A stretch of 53,660 nucleotides of DNA from Funneliformis mosseae (GCA_910592005.1 CAJVPP010000062.1:1-53660), one strand, 5' to 3'; positions 22,847 to 34,900 are shown, counted from the stretch's first letter. The notes: generated by a model from the letters alone, not told the origin. Translations and numbers: made by a program.

Positions 22847-24622
22847 TCATTCTTCTTTGAGTGATATTCCCTCTTTTAATGCTCTTTCATTTTTAACCCA
22901 ATTTATCATAGCTTGACCAATACCAATAACAGCTTCATCAGCAGTCACCCTAACACGCTCTTTCAATTCTAAAACAACGGGCTCATATTTCTCATAAGTA
23001 ACTATAGAATAATCTTTGAATAATTGCAGCTGCCTTAACGCAAATAACTTGAAAGAATTTATAAATGAAGGAAAGTACTTTGCCATTAAGTCATTAATCG
23101 CTATGAATAATTCATACATCACACCCTTTACCATCTGTAGTATTGAAGAGATATGAGGTGAAAGAGCATTATAAATCGATTCTAGTTTAGAATATATTAT
23201 TGATAACCCTTTTGTAACTAAGACGAGCGCTTTGCTAAACGCTATGATTGACATTGATACCGCCCATTTACCCATCCTAAATGTTGCTAAAAGTATGACT
23301 AAAATAACTGTGGTATAAAAGAGACTTAAAGCTAATATTATAGGGCGTAATAAAGGAGCAAATATGATCCATAAAGATCCTAAAATTTTCAACACCTTTT
23401 CTTTAATATTTCTATAAAATTTGTTACAAACGAGTTTAGCCTCGTTATAAAATTTAGGGATACCAATGATTATTGGTAAGAGAGTAGTATGGTAAGTATA
23501 ATATGTTGATCTCAACGCTTCTATCGTTGAGATGAATGAGAATTCCGCCAATTCCAACCCACAGTGCTTCAAACGATTCATCAATATTGGTGTAAGAATT
23601 TGAAGATGTTTCTTGATGAAATTATAAAGGGTAGGGGATTGTATTATAGAATAAATGAATTCCGCAAAACTACGAAGTAATGGATCCCCACATATCATAT
23701 ATATTACATAACTCGTATCACTTGCGGCCGCTAATACAAATCTAGTATATAAAAAATTTTGAAGTATAGGAAAATAATATTCGTATTTTTCATAAATTTT
23801 GATAGTTGAATAATGAATAAATTCACTGGTAGGTTTTAATGCGTTGTCATATATGATCACCGAAATTTTCCATCCAAAGCATAATAGATCTCTAAAATCT
23901 TTTGCTAAATCTTTAGCAAGGGCACAAGCACAATACCATGTTATCCTTCCCAAGTAAATGGCTTTTGATACGATCCATTTTCCCGGTTCAACGATAAAAT
24001 TCGTTATAAACCATGACATGAATACCAATAATGGACATATTATTTCATTCCATCCAATTTTCGAATATTTCACGGAAAAATTCCATGAATGAATCAGAAA
24101 ATTTTGTCCTTCCTTACCTATTATCTTTCCAATATCCCACGTTGTAATCAATGTGGATTTAAATATTGGCCACACGTATGAATGTATCCAATTTAATATT
24201 ACAATTATTGGTCCTTGAATATATGTATCCCATAATGGTGGTATCGCTACACAAATTTTTGGTATCATTTTAATACACCATATTGTAAGATGCCAGAACT
24301 TGATTAAACCCGTTTCAATTGAATCTAATGAATAAAATACAAATAATCTAAACAAGTCCCAGGTTAACCTTATGAACAAGTATATCGCTGCAAAAGGAAC
24401 AAATGGAATATAAAGTAATGGATTTTTTTGTTGTTGTTGTTGTCGTTCTGCAGAATCGGTTATAGCGTCTGAGGAAGAATGTTTTTTGACTTTTGTAAAG
24501 TAATTCTCTCGTAATTTTCTCCATTTCGGATATTCTTTTATAGCAATATAAAGGTATAAAATTGATAATAAGAATATTATTATGATCCAATACCAAGAAA
24601 AGGAATCTTGTACGGAGGACAT
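22847..24622 (-). CDS. Orphan multi-pass membrane protein (591 aa, single exon)
   Basis: An uninterrupted 591-codon frame from ATG 24622. I do not recognise the family. The N-terminus has a signal-anchor-like helix (WYWIIIIFLLSILYLYIAI, residues ~11-29), then a basic linker and a short polyglutamine tract (RQQQQQK) encoded by CAA repeats. About ten further hydrophobic segments follow (for example FVPFAAIYLFIRLTW, PLLVFMSWFITNFIV, IIFAPLLRPIILALSLFY), many with Trp and Lys at their edges. The tail is charged and amphipathic (LELKERVRVTADEAVIGIG, then KNERALKEGISLKEE). The pattern of amphipathic helices rather than long uniform membrane spans could also fit a lipid-associated protein. Long coding integrity and ordinary composition in AT-rich DNA support a real gene. 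Confidence 0.75.
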   Translation of the reverse strand: MSSVQDSFSWYWIIIIFLLSILYLYIAIKEYPKWRKLRENYFTKVKKHSSSDAITDSAERQQQQQKNPLLYIPFVPFAAIYLFIRLTWDLFRLFVFYSLDSIETGLIKFWHLTIWCIKMIPKICVAIPPLWDTYIQGPIIVILNWIHSYVWPIFKSTLITTWDIGKIIGKEGQNFLIHSWNFSVKYSKIGWNEIICPLLVFMSWFITNFIVEPGKWIVSKAIYLGRITWYCACALAKDLAKDFRDLLCFGWKISVIIYDNALKPTSEFIHYSTIKIYEKYEYYFPILQNFLYTRFVLAAASDTSYVIYMICGDPLLRSFAEFIYSIIQSPTLYNFIKKHLQILTPILMNRLKHCGLELAEFSFISTIEALRSTYYTYHTTLLPIIIGIPKFYNEAKLVCNKFYRNIKEKVLKILGSLWIIFAPLLRPIILALSLFYTTVILVILLATFRMGKWAVSMSIIAFSKALVLVTKGLSIIYSKLESIYNALSPHISSILQMVKGVMYELFIAINDLMAKYFPSFINSFKLFALRQLQLFKDYSIVTYEKYEPVVLELKERVRVTADEAVIGIGQAMINWVKNERALKEGISLKEE

Positions 24623-25501
24623 AGGTTCTATTTGCGGTGATTCTTCAGTGTATTCGCTCGTTTTATCTATTTCAAAAAGAAAAAAAAAGGAAATTAGGTC
24701 TATTTATATTTGACGTAATTTTTCCGGATGTTTACCTACTTGTACTACTTATTTGGACGTTAATGATGATCTTAAGATGAAATGCGCAAAAAAAAATCAC
24801 GTGCAAATTGCGGAAAATCAAGCCGATTTGCGCATTGCGCAATTATTTTTCAAATATGTTTTTGTGCAAAATTTTGATAGAAAAGATTAGATAGTAATTT
24901 GATTATCTTTTTTTTGATCTATCTTTAAATACAATCGAGATAAATTAACAATAATTGGGGGAAATTTGCGCAAATTTTTTAAAAAATTGAGATTGTGCAA
25001 TGCGCAGATTATGATCAAAATTTGCGAAAATCAAAAGTTGCGCTCCGCAAATTCCTCATACACTGCGCGGCGGAAGTTTGTTATAAATTTAATAAGGTAC
25101 AACCGAACCAATGAATTGCTGTATTTCTATTTAAATCCTCCCCATGTTTGATATAAAAACAAATAGAAATTAAAAATTTCTTTGCTGATCCATAAAGAAA
25201 TGGTAAATATAAATGATACATTATAATCCGTTATTGTTATATGCTTTTATGCATTTATTTTAGATTTCCTCGCGTTCGGAACAAAAGATAAATAAAAAAA
25301 ATTCTTTAATTATATTACATTATAACAATGAATCACTGCTGTAACAAAACCTTTCTGGTTTAGACCCTTATAAAATATATCAGTTATTTTTGTAGAATCA
25401 ATCATTATCGATCATGTGACAGACCGATCCAATCCCGACATATACTCGGATCGCCATGAATGTTTTGAATTTTGTTACCTCACTCGAGGGGAGGAAAAAT
25501 A
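24623..25501. other. Divergent intergenic region with a GCGCAAA-word element
   Basis: Lies between the starts of the orphan membrane protein gene (-) and the BTB gene (+), so it should hold both promoters. Most of 24783-25075 is occupied by the word-rich inverted element described separately. The right part (25080-25500) has no recognised signal. Confidence 0.45.
24783..25075. repeat. Inverted element built from the word TTTGCGC/GCGCAAA
   Basis: At least ten GCGCAA/TTGCGC-type words occur in both orientations. The left arm has GATTTGCGCATTGCGCAAT; the right arm has the inverse-related TTGTGCAATGCGCAGATT. Arms are roughly mirror-arranged around about 24925 and the centre is plain AT-rich. No target duplication could be found, so the boundaries are approximate. 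Layout resembles the hAT-like elements at 21177 and 47097. Confidence 0.5.
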
Positions 25502-26629
25502 ATGGCAGAAGTTAGAAAAAAATTACGTAAGAGAGTTCGAGTCCCTGAAACAATTCAGGAAATTCCAAAAAAGACTAATAAAATCAACAAGTCTACCGAC
25601 GCTGATGAACATACCGCCAAAAAAATAAAAGAAGAAGCCAAACCATATACGCGTGGAGTATCATTAACTCTCGATTTAACAGATATGATAAATAATCCAC
25701 TTTACAGTGATATTATTATTACATGTAAAGATGGAGAAGAATTGAATGCTTGTAAATTACTTTTATCCGCCCGTTCGGAATATTTTAACAAATTATTCTC
25801 CTCAACTCAACAAAAAGCGAAAGAATCGTCATCTTTTCATATAACGAACAAAATTGATCTACCAGAATTACCTTCTTCAGCTGTCAAAGTTGTATTAGAA
25901 TATCTTTATACTGGAAATGTGTCTGACGAAACATTAACAATTGACATCTTATCAGACGCGTATAATGGTGCTACAGTCTTCTCACTTTCGAATTTGAAAG
26001 AAATAATTGTTCAATTTATGAAAACATACATGAAACATCGTCATAACGTTGGTAGTAGTAATCAAATAGCAAAAATTCTATCAGAAGTCTCGGATAATTC
26101 TATTATCACATCTTCATCTGATGAAAATCAACTTATCGATGAAATTTGTAGATTTTTAATGTCAAAATCTCTTTATAACATAGAATATCAAAATTTATCT
26201 TCAAAAGCTTTGGAATTTCTTCTTTATCACACTTTAAATATGAAGGAAGGGAATTTTGTTACTCCTGAATATGACGTATTTAAATATTGTATATTGTGGG
26301 CCGTAAATCAAATTTCAAAGGATGATGTTCTCAATTTTTGGTTACTTATACCAAATAATGAAGATTTTAAAGCACAGGAATCTTTGAGTAAAGAATGGAA
26401 TCCGATTGATTCAAATAACGCCTTATTAAAACAACATAGGAGTGCAATTTCTTCGATATTGAAATCTATTCTAAAATATATTGATTTCCGTCTTATTCAT
26501 CCTAATATATTAGCCAATGTGATTGAACCTTTGGAAATTGTTAATCCTTCAATTCTTATAGCCGCTTATCGATACCAGGCTCAATTGAATGATGGTTTTG
26601 TTCAAACGAGGCGAGGTATCCAAGGGTAA
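25502..26629 (+). CDS. BTB-BACK domain protein
   Basis: A 375-residue single-exon protein starting MAEVRKKLRKRV. The ATG at 25502 has A at -3 and G at +4; the frame extends ten codons upstream but only to a TTG. A basic N-terminal tail of ~55 residues (KKLRKRVRV, KKTNKINK, AKKIKEE) precedes the BTB/POZ domain: YSDIIITCKDGEELNACKLL, SARSEYFNKLFSS, LPELPSSAVKVVLEYLYTG, ending near residue ~175. A BACK-like helical region follows (SSKALEFLLYHTLNM, VFKYCILWAVNQI). Such proteins usually act as Cullin-3 adaptors or in transcription; BTB genes are strongly expanded in Rhizophagus. No kelch, TLDc or MATH domain is seen. The ligand is unknown. Confidence 0.88.
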   Translation: MAEVRKKLRKRVRVPETIQEIPKKTNKINKSTDADEHTAKKIKEEAKPYTRGVSLTLDLTDMINNPLYSDIIITCKDGEELNACKLLLSARSEYFNKLFSSTQQKAKESSSFHITNKIDLPELPSSAVKVVLEYLYTGNVSDETLTIDILSDAYNGATVFSLSNLKEIIVQFMKTYMKHRHNVGSSNQIAKILSEVSDNSIITSSSDENQLIDEICRFLMSKSLYNIEYQNLSSKALEFLLYHTLNMKEGNFVTPEYDVFKYCILWAVNQISKDDVLNFWLLIPNNEDFKAQESLSKEWNPIDSNNALLKQHRSAISSILKSILKYIDFRLIHPNILANVIEPLEIVNPSILIAAYRYQAQLNDGFVQTRRGIQG

Positions 26630-26860
26630 TTACAATATTAATTGAAGTTGAGATTTCATGTCACTTTGTTGTATCTGATAACCAAAAAAATATAAATTTA
26701 TAACTAATTGCTTTTCTAATTATAAACCTATTATACATATTCCCAATTTTTCCCTAGAGATAACTTCACAAAGAAACAATAATTTCTGTTAAAAAAGTTC
26801 TTTTTACTTTTTTTAAAATAATGTTTCAATCTACCTGATGAAAAATATCGCATAAATAAT

Positions 26861-26891
<31 letters not shown>

Positions 26892-27012
26892 AAGTTGAAG
26901 CTAATTATTATTATTAGTTAATTTTTTTTTTTTTTTAAAAAAAAAAAAAATAAAAAAATGTAGTATATGTAATATATGGAAGGGAGTATTTATTGTCGCC
27001 ATTACATTAATT
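26630..27012. other. Convergent 3' region between the BTB gene and VAMP7
   Basis: Contains long A and T runs (about 26860-26960, including an AAAAGAAAAG-type purine tract followed by a T16 run and an A14 run that could pair as a hairpin). No gene is seen. Likely 3' UTRs and terminators of both converging genes. Confidence 0.5.
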
Positions 27013-28240
27013 TTAGCCGCGACAAGACTGCCAAGCTATAATAAAATTTAACTTTAAATATCCAAGAAATATAAAAAAAAGCAATTTAGCAACCAAAAGA
27101 AGACTTACTAGGAAATCCACAAGCAAGACTAATAACAAAGTAAATGAGCAACTAAAAGGAAAAAAATTGTCATTTTCCATTAATGATATTCTAATTTCGA
27201 ATAAAAAAAGTTTACAACTCTTAACTTTTCTACTTACAATAATAACGAATCCCAAAAGAATCATCAGTTTTGTATTTTTCCACCACATTGATCGCTATTT
27301 TGAACAAAATCACATCAATATTCAATGCCATTTCATAAAATTTTATAAAAATATATGTTTGTATATAAATAATCACAAACCTTCAAAGCAGTACTTCGCT
27401 TTTTAAAGGCGAATGCTCGTTGGTTTAGAGTATCAGTTTTGTCAACCAAGAGCTCAATTCTTTCTCCACGTTCCAAAACACGTTCTATAATAAATTGTTA
27501 GTGAATCAATTATAAATCACATTATGAAAGAAAAGCGAAAGCCGTAATTACCAATGTTATGAACCATAACGTCTCTAACTTGTTCAATTTCTCCATGCAC
27601 TTGTTTAATTTTATCCGCATGTGGATCATTTGAAAAATATTCCTATATAAAAATTTTGTTTTAAATAAAAAGATAAAAAATAAAATAAAAATAAATTTAT
27701 TAATTTCAAAATTCAAATAAATGTTATTGATACATACCATTTGTTTTGCAATAACTTTTGAAAATTCGTTCATACCATAAGGCAACGCTGTGTTTGCTCT
27801 TTCTTTCGGATAAGTAGCTAAAAACCGTTCTTTAATGTCCTGCAAAAAGGAAAACGGAATTCGTCGTCCAAATGTATCATCAGCCATACACATGTAAGTG
27901 AGCCCATCTTCGCAAATATAATGAAAAAGATATCTTTTGATGAACAGTCAAAAATGCATACATATTTAATATAATATATCTCTTATTTTTTTGCAAAACC
28001 ACCTTTAATCATTACCTGTCATAAACGTATGTCAGCTTGGAGTTATTTGGTGGAATCTTTTCAAGAATCGCCTGAGTAACTAAAGAATTCATTGATAAAA
28101 TAAGCATAAAGCATATTTGACATACAACGAAACCTTTAGATTTAAAAATATTACTCACCTTGAGTGAAATTGCCGGAAGAACTGGTATATTCTGCCAAAA
28201 TGACAGGACCTCGAGCTACCAACCCGTAGATAAGAGACAT
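27013..28240 (-). CDS. VAMP7: Longin R-SNARE, VAMP7/synaptobrevin family (about 7 exons)
   Basis: The spliced protein is about 219 residues. The longin domain is MSLIYGLVARGPVILAEYT, VTQAILEKIPPNNSKLTYVYD, YLFHYICEDGLTYMCMADD, FGRRIPFSFL. The SNARE motif runs from DKIKQVHGEIEQVRDVM through VLERGERIELLVDKTDTL, with the Arg of the zero layer in VLER. After KKRSTALKRSMWWKN comes a C-terminal membrane anchor (MILLGFVIILLIYFVISLA) and a short lumenal tail ending CGFPTWQSCRG. Known role: vesicle fusion with endosomal, vacuolar or plasma membranes. The last intron and a 43-base exon (about 27110-27156) were deduced by matching the family tail; alternative acceptors hit stops. In exon 2 the acceptor TTCTTTAG restores VTQAILEK, whereas a nearer AG would give a stop. 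Confidence 0.9.
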
Positions 28241-31200
28241 TTTTTATTTTTTCTTCGTTAATGGTTATGCTAGAAAAAGAAAAAAAAATTCTTTCGATTT
28301 CAATAATCAATTAACAGATCAAAGTAGGTTTTTGTTTTGGTATAACTTAGCCGGTGCTTACCGTTTTAATTTATCTGATCATCGTACAGGATGATTTTTT
28401 ACCGCCAAAGTCTTTAATGAACTACTGCGCGATTTGTACATCTAAAACTCCAAAAATGAAATCATGTCGATAGGCGGTATTTTCGAAATAGTTGCTTAAT
28501 AATTTTGGTATTGACCAATATAATCCAATCAAAGTATATCTCAATTTATTTCATATTGATTTATGTATTTTGATTAACGTTGTAACATAAACTCATTAGT
28601 CGGCATCTAATGCAACAATGAATAATCATTTTTTATATTTCATTATTGTTCTATAATGTTTATTGAGGATGCACTACTTGTAAAATGTTCCGAGTAAAAA
28701 TGTTTTATATTTTTTAATAAACATGTAAATCAAGAATCTACTAATTTGCTTTCGGTTTTAATCATTTCAAAATGAATGAAAGCATATCAGATATTCTTAA
28801 AGATATTCTGGTTTCTCTATTTCATTATGGAAAGTTAACAATGAAAATGAATACATTCTCTTAGGTATTATAATAATAATGAATAAAGATATTTTCTTTT
28901 ATAATTTCTTATAATGCAAAATAATATAAAATTATAATATATAAATATTAAATTTTAAAACAGTAAAATTTTTTATAATGAAAGTTGTTTATTAATAATT
29001 TTTCAAAAAAAATTAGCGTTTTAAATACTACTATTTAATACATTTTTTTTTTTTTTAGTAATTTACATTTTTTTAATAAAAAATAATGATATAATTTAAA
29101 AATCAATACTAATTTCATTATAAAATAAAATTTTAATAAGATATATTATATTTTTTAATAATAAATATCAATATTCTAAACAAGTTCAATTAAGTAAAAA
29201 TGTTAAAATAATTTTATTTAATATTTTATAAAATAATATAAATCATAATAAAAGATAAAATTATAATTAATTATAACTAGTTTTAATTACATTTTTAATT
29301 AATTATAATTAATTAAAACCTTTATTTTAATAATTAATTAAGTAATAATAATTTAATTAAAATTCAATTAAAATAAAAACAATATGAAAATCATTTAAAT
29401 TTTATACTAAATTATTAAATAAAAATATGATATCTTATTTAATAAAATTACTAATTAAAATAAATAAAATAAAACTAAATTTATTTAAAAAAAAAGTTTT
29501 TATAAAACCAATAAAGCTAAAATAAGAGAAGTTAAAAATATATTAAAAGACTTTATTTATTAAAAAAAAAAAAATTAATAATATAATTTGATTTAAAAAT
29601 TCAGTTTATTATTTTAGAATAATAATAATATATAAATTTATAAATATTCATTATTATAATATTTATTTAATTAATTATTTTATATTTTTTTTTTATTTTG
29701 AATTATTATATATTATTTAATAAATTATATTATATAAAAAATTAAAATACTATATAAATTAATAATATTAATACTATTTTATTTAATAATACTTTATAAA
29801 TTAAAAACTTTTTACTTTTATGTTTTTAAAAATTAAATAAAATTTAAAAATTAAGAATAAAAATTATTTATTTATTTTAATATTTTACTATTATTTAATA
29901 AAATTATATCTATTTTTTTATTAACTTTAATAAAATTAATTATTCCTTAAACTGTAGAGTAGGCAAATTTATCTGCAAATCTTTACAGTTTAAGAGATAG
30001 TAAATTTGTATTTAATACCTATAATACTGCAAAATAAAATAATAAATCTGAAGATAGTTGATATTGAATTGATCACTAAACATCTTAAAGAATAATTTAT
30101 TATAAACCTGAATAATTTTACATTATAAAGCTATTATGCAAAGTCTTCTTATTAATAATAAATCTGTTTCTCATTTTGTTTTATTCTTTTTGCCTATAAT
30201 AGATCTTCTATATATATTGCTAAATAGTCATAAGTTCATTTTTTTATAGAACTTTTCCTTTTTTAATGATATTTACAAAATTATATTTAGTATAAATAAG
30301 AAACTTGATAAAAAACTTTAACCTTGAAGAATTGATTTAATCCTTTATATTATATGTATAATGTAATTTAATATATCTAAGGTTGTTTATTTAAAAATTG
30401 AATGTACATATAAAAATATAGAGTTTTTATATTTAATAGATCTTCTGAGTAATTTAATTCCCTTAGTTTTTAACATTTACACAGTACATCATTAAAGAAA
30501 TAATTAATCTACTTATAAAAAAATTTATATATTGCTAGAGTAATCTGTTTCTTCAATTTAATTAGAAGAATTACAAATATGACCTTTAATATTTTTCTTT
30601 GATATTTTTATTAAATAAAGACTAATCATCCAATTTTTAATATAATTATTAATAATCTTGATAATATACTGCTAAGTTTTCTACAGCTTAAAATTACAAA
30701 AAAAAGCATATTTCATCTTTTAGCAGTAGAACAAAAATAATTTTAGATAATATTTTGTAAATACTGTTAAATATTCATATACGTTGAAATAATTAAATAC
30801 TTTTTCCTAAAAATATATTATATAACTTTTGAAATATTTATGAAAATATACCAAATATATCATATATATTTTTTAATTATTAAATCATCATTCAATAGTA
30901 TTAATACATATAAATTTTCTCATTTAGGTTATGAAATAATTGATTGTTATCTTTCGCAGAGTTTTATTACTTCTAAAAAATTAAATACTACTATTTTTTG
31001 TGATTATTTGTATCGTAAATATAATAACTATTTGATTAATAATATCATTTTTATATGTAGATATAATTACCATAATCATTATCTATAAAGATGCTGATTT
31101 AAATGTTTGATCTGTTTAGGGTATTTTTAAGATGAAGTTAAAAAAAATGTTGATACTCTTATAAAGAAATCAGGTGAACAAGAATTTGTTGAAAAAGATA

Positions 31201-32659
31201 CTGAAAAAGATGCAATTGAAGAAGATTTAAATAATATAATTAAGACAAAAGAATGATATTATAAAAGTTAAAAATTTATTAGAATACACAAAAGAATTAT
31301 TTTTAAATTATAAAAATTTTATATATTTATACATTTTGAAAATATATTTTATTATTTTATCATTACATTATTAGGATCACATTTAAATTAGTTAATTTTA
31401 TTATGCATAACAAATATATTTTAAAGATTTAATTTCTTGATTAACTTATAGTTTTAATATGATGGGCTTTTGAAATCACGTGATTCATAGCAAAAATCAC
31501 GATTTTGATTGGTTGATCAATGCATCGCCTCCTTATTAGATTTGGAAATTTTGTGTAACGGGAGTGGATATTAAATACTGTATAATGATAATTGATAACC
31601 AATCATGTTAATTAATTAAATGATTTTTTAAACTTTTTGACAATCAGATTTAACGTTAAAATTCTTTTTCTGATTAAAGTTTTAAAATTATACCTTAAAA
31701 GTAAAAAATCACTCAAATGAATTTTTAATACTATAATAAACAATCTATACCAGCTTATAAAAATTAATATATAATATTTAAATACCCGTTGATTTTCTTT
31801 AATTAAAATTATATGACTTGGTAACGTAATGTGACTAATAAGAACCAACCAAATTCCTAATATTTATTTAAGGTTTTTACTAAATCTCATTACAAATAGT
31901 TATACTATCGCGTCACAATCTAAAATTTTCTTTGTTTTGATTGGTCAACCAAATTAACCTCCACACAGCTCCTCTTTTTTTTCTGCGAAACAAGTTCCAC
32001 TTGAATTGTCTTTTGAAAGCAATAAAAGTGGCGACAACCCGAATATTTTGAATAAGCTGAACCCAATTATGGATGAATAAATTACAGATTCGCGAAATTC
32101 GGATTGAAGATCAGGTAACACAAACCCGAATAATTAAAATTTGAACTGATATTTGGTTTTTCGTTTCGGGATAAAACTAGTTTCGAAGACAAAGTTAGTT
32201 TCGGATAAGTTTCGGGAATTCATCAGATGGACTTTTTGTAACATATGTCTATTGGGCAAATGAAAATGATATTTTTTATGTAACCGATCAACAAAAATTA
32301 AAATATTTCCCTTATGTGTAATTTATTGGATACGAAATTCAGAACAAGTAATGAAACATATTCTTTGTAACCGAACTTTGTTTTAATTTTATCATTCCAA
32401 ATAAATCATACAAATTGTATTTTGTAAAACAAGCTCGCATGTTTCACAAAGATGCTCAATATTGGTTTAAAGGCTTCAATTTTCTTTGCTATTTTTGGGG
32501 GAGGTTTTTTTTCAGCTAAAATTACTTCAACTTCTTTGTTGCTGGCTTACAAGGAACTTTGTAAAAAATTTATAAGTCTGCAAGAAGCATAGATCTCGAT
32601 AATATTGAACTTTTTACCCTAAAAGTTTTTATTTTTATAACATCGCAAAGTATTCAAAT
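28241..32659. other. AT-rich intergenic region
   Basis: No intact gene. A short plus-strand frame at about 31130-31256 (DEVKKNVDTLIKKSGEQE.., ending TGA) looks like the tail of a decayed coding sequence of unknown kind. CACGTG lies at 31478-31483 and ATTGG boxes near 31507 and 31939, too far from the eIF4E2 start to assign. The part nearest 32659 should hold the eIF4E2 promoter. Confidence 0.4.
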
Positions 32660-34900
32660 ATGCCATCCGAACATGTGCGTGCCTCATCAAACTCTTCAGT
32701 AACATCGCCCATTCCAAAAATTAACATCGTTGATTCTCAACAGAAACCTAACAGTAAAGACGAAGGTAACAGCCACGGTCAGTTGGCAAATAGTAGAGGT
32801 GCCCTTCTAGATATCGTCAGCAAACGTACGGGTCAATCAAAAGACAAAAGTTCTAGGGATAAAAGTCCCTCTAGAGATAGAAGCCTTTCTCGTAGTACTG
32901 GAAGAAGTAAAAGTTCCGATAAACGAGGAAAAAGCCCCTCGGGTCGCAAAAGTCCTTCTGGTGACAAACTTCTTGGTTCACCTAAAAGTTCAAGTTCGAG
33001 ATCTAGAAGTCCAGCACCTCGTTCAAAAAGTCCAAATAGTAAAGATTCATCGTCACGTTCAAAGAGTCCCAATCCAAATAGTCCTAGTCGAGCTGGTAGT
33101 GATTCAATGACTAAATCTTCTTCTCAAGATGCTCGTTTAAATTCGGGTGGTAAATTGCAACCTTGGATTGCTTCGTCTTCTGATAAAGGTGATAAAGGCG
33201 GTAACTCAAGAAATTCAAATTCTAACAGATTAAGCCTTCCTCATAACTTTGCTGAATTTAACATAAACAATATACGTGATATACGTGAAAGTAATGAACG
33301 ATGGGCGAAATTAAATCTTGTTCCAAGTGATAAGGACAACAAATCTAGTAGCATTATGGGAAATTTCTCTAAACCTACTAGTCTTCGAATGAATATGAAT
33401 TCTAATAATCGTCCAAAACTTTCAGTTGAGACCCTTAGTAATTTATTCGGTAGTAGGTCTATGCAAAGAACTCCTTCAGGTGGTCATACTGGAAATTCAA
33501 ATAGTTCTCCTTTGTTGGCTGCTGCTGGAGGATTTCCTTTGATTAGATCTAGGAGTTTTAACTCTGCCATAGATGATTCACAAAGGATACCAGCTTCGTT
33601 TCGGAAGGAATTGGAAAAACCACATCCTCTTCAACACAATTGGTTAGTATATTAATATAATAATATAATCTATTTTATAACGGAGATTATTAGAAATTTT
33701 ATATATAATAATGTATTATGCAGGACTATGTATTATGATAGTAAACCTGTCATGACACCTGGACCAAAAACACCAACGGGAAAACTTTCGTATGAAGAGA
33801 ATTTACAGACTATTGGTACCTTTGACACGGTAATTAAAAATTAATATTATATTTATTGTTGCCAGGTTCTTAAGATTTTCTATTAGAACCATTTTAAAAT
33901 ATTTTTATTATTTCTATTCAGGTTGAAACCTTTTGTCGTTATTTCAACTGGGTTAAGAAGCCGGGTCAATTAGATTTAAATACGAATTTTCATATATTTA
34001 AAGACAAAATTAAGCCAATGTGGGAGGATCCGGCAAATGCTAATGTAATTATTTTCAATAAATAATGTCTTTAGTAAATAAGTGCTTAAACTTTATTTTG
34101 TATAAATTTTAGGGAGGAAAGTGGGTAATTTCAATGAGAAGCACTCAATTATTGGATCGTTGTTGGACTTGGCTTGTGTATTCATTGGTCGGAGAAGAAT
34201 TAGATGAAAATGATGATATATGTGGTGCCGGTAAGTCAGAACCCTTTTAAATTGTACAATGTCACAAATATGGAAATTTAATTATATTTCCTTCATTTAG
34301 TCATGTCTCGTCGAGCTCGTGGTGACAGAATTGCAGTTTGGGTAAGGGACAAAGATAACGTTCCTGTAATTAATGGAATTGGGTAAGTAATTTATTTATA
34401 ATTTTTTGTCATCCTATCCCATTTTTTAAATTTTGCTTCTTTTATTTTATTTAGGCGACGTTTATTAAAGATTCTTGATTTGCAAAATGAGAAAGGAATT
34501 GGAATGGATTTTCAGGTAGAGAATATAATATATTCGTATATTGAATTTACAAGAAGAATTAATATATATGCTAAGATTTTAAAACTTTTTTTTTCGTTTC
34601 TTCTAGTTTAATGAAGATGCATTAAAATCTGGAACATCATACAATAATCGTGTATATCTGTCGTTGGAAAGCTTGAAACAAGAATTGGAAAGTGAGGAAA
34701 AAGCAAAGAAAGAACTTGCTAATGCTGAAGAAAGTCAAACTGAAGTACATGCAAACGGCAAAGATTCAGAAATCTATGAAAGCAAACCAGAGATCGTTGC
34801 AGTTGATGTGGATGCGAAATTAGATGCTGCAACTAGACAAGGAGTCGAAAATGATTCAAATGATAACAATATAAAAGAAGAAAATCTGCAAGCCGAGTAA
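32660..34900 (+). CDS. EIF4E2: eIF4E class II (eIF4E2/4EHP-like) cap-binding protein with RS/KSP-rich N-terminus
   Basis: Seven exons (32660-33642, 33724-33829, 33922-34044, 34113-34230, 34301-34382, 34455-34515, 34607-34900) join in frame to 588 residues. The core from ~320 is eIF4E-like: HPLQHNW, SYEENLQTIGTFDTVETF, IKPMWEDPANANGGKWVIS, DRCWTWLVYSLVGEE, GDRIAVWVRDKD. Cap-stacking positions read Tyr351 and Trp397, the class II pattern. Where eIF4E and 4EHP have Trp in the VExFW helix this protein has Cys368, a position known for partner binding. Residues ~58-140 are rich in RS, SR, KSP and SPS words (RDKSPSRDRSLSRS), unlike the short tails of most eIF4Es, suggesting kinase-regulated or nuclear-speckle contacts (inference). 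The C-terminal ~80 residues are Glu-rich. Known class II role: cap binding, often repressive. Confidence 0.9.

Noticed and set aside
25472..25501. Ten-codon upstream extension of the BTB protein
   Set aside because: The extension begins with TTG, not ATG; the ATG at 25502 has a good start context.
26860..26960. Long A/T runs as a designed terminator hairpin
   Set aside because: Homopolymer runs are common throughout this AT-rich genome; pairing potential alone is not evidence of function.
30840..31256. Small plus-strand frames between VAMP7 and eIF4E2
   Set aside because: The first is Ile/Tyr/Asn-rich as expected from random AT DNA; the second (about 31130-31256) is coherent but too short and isolated to call a gene.
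32833..33072. Leucine- and glutamate-rich minus-strand frame
   Set aside because: It is the antisense shadow of the Ser/Arg-rich N-terminus of the eIF4E2-class gene; its regular LLSLEGL pattern simply mirrors the RS repeats.
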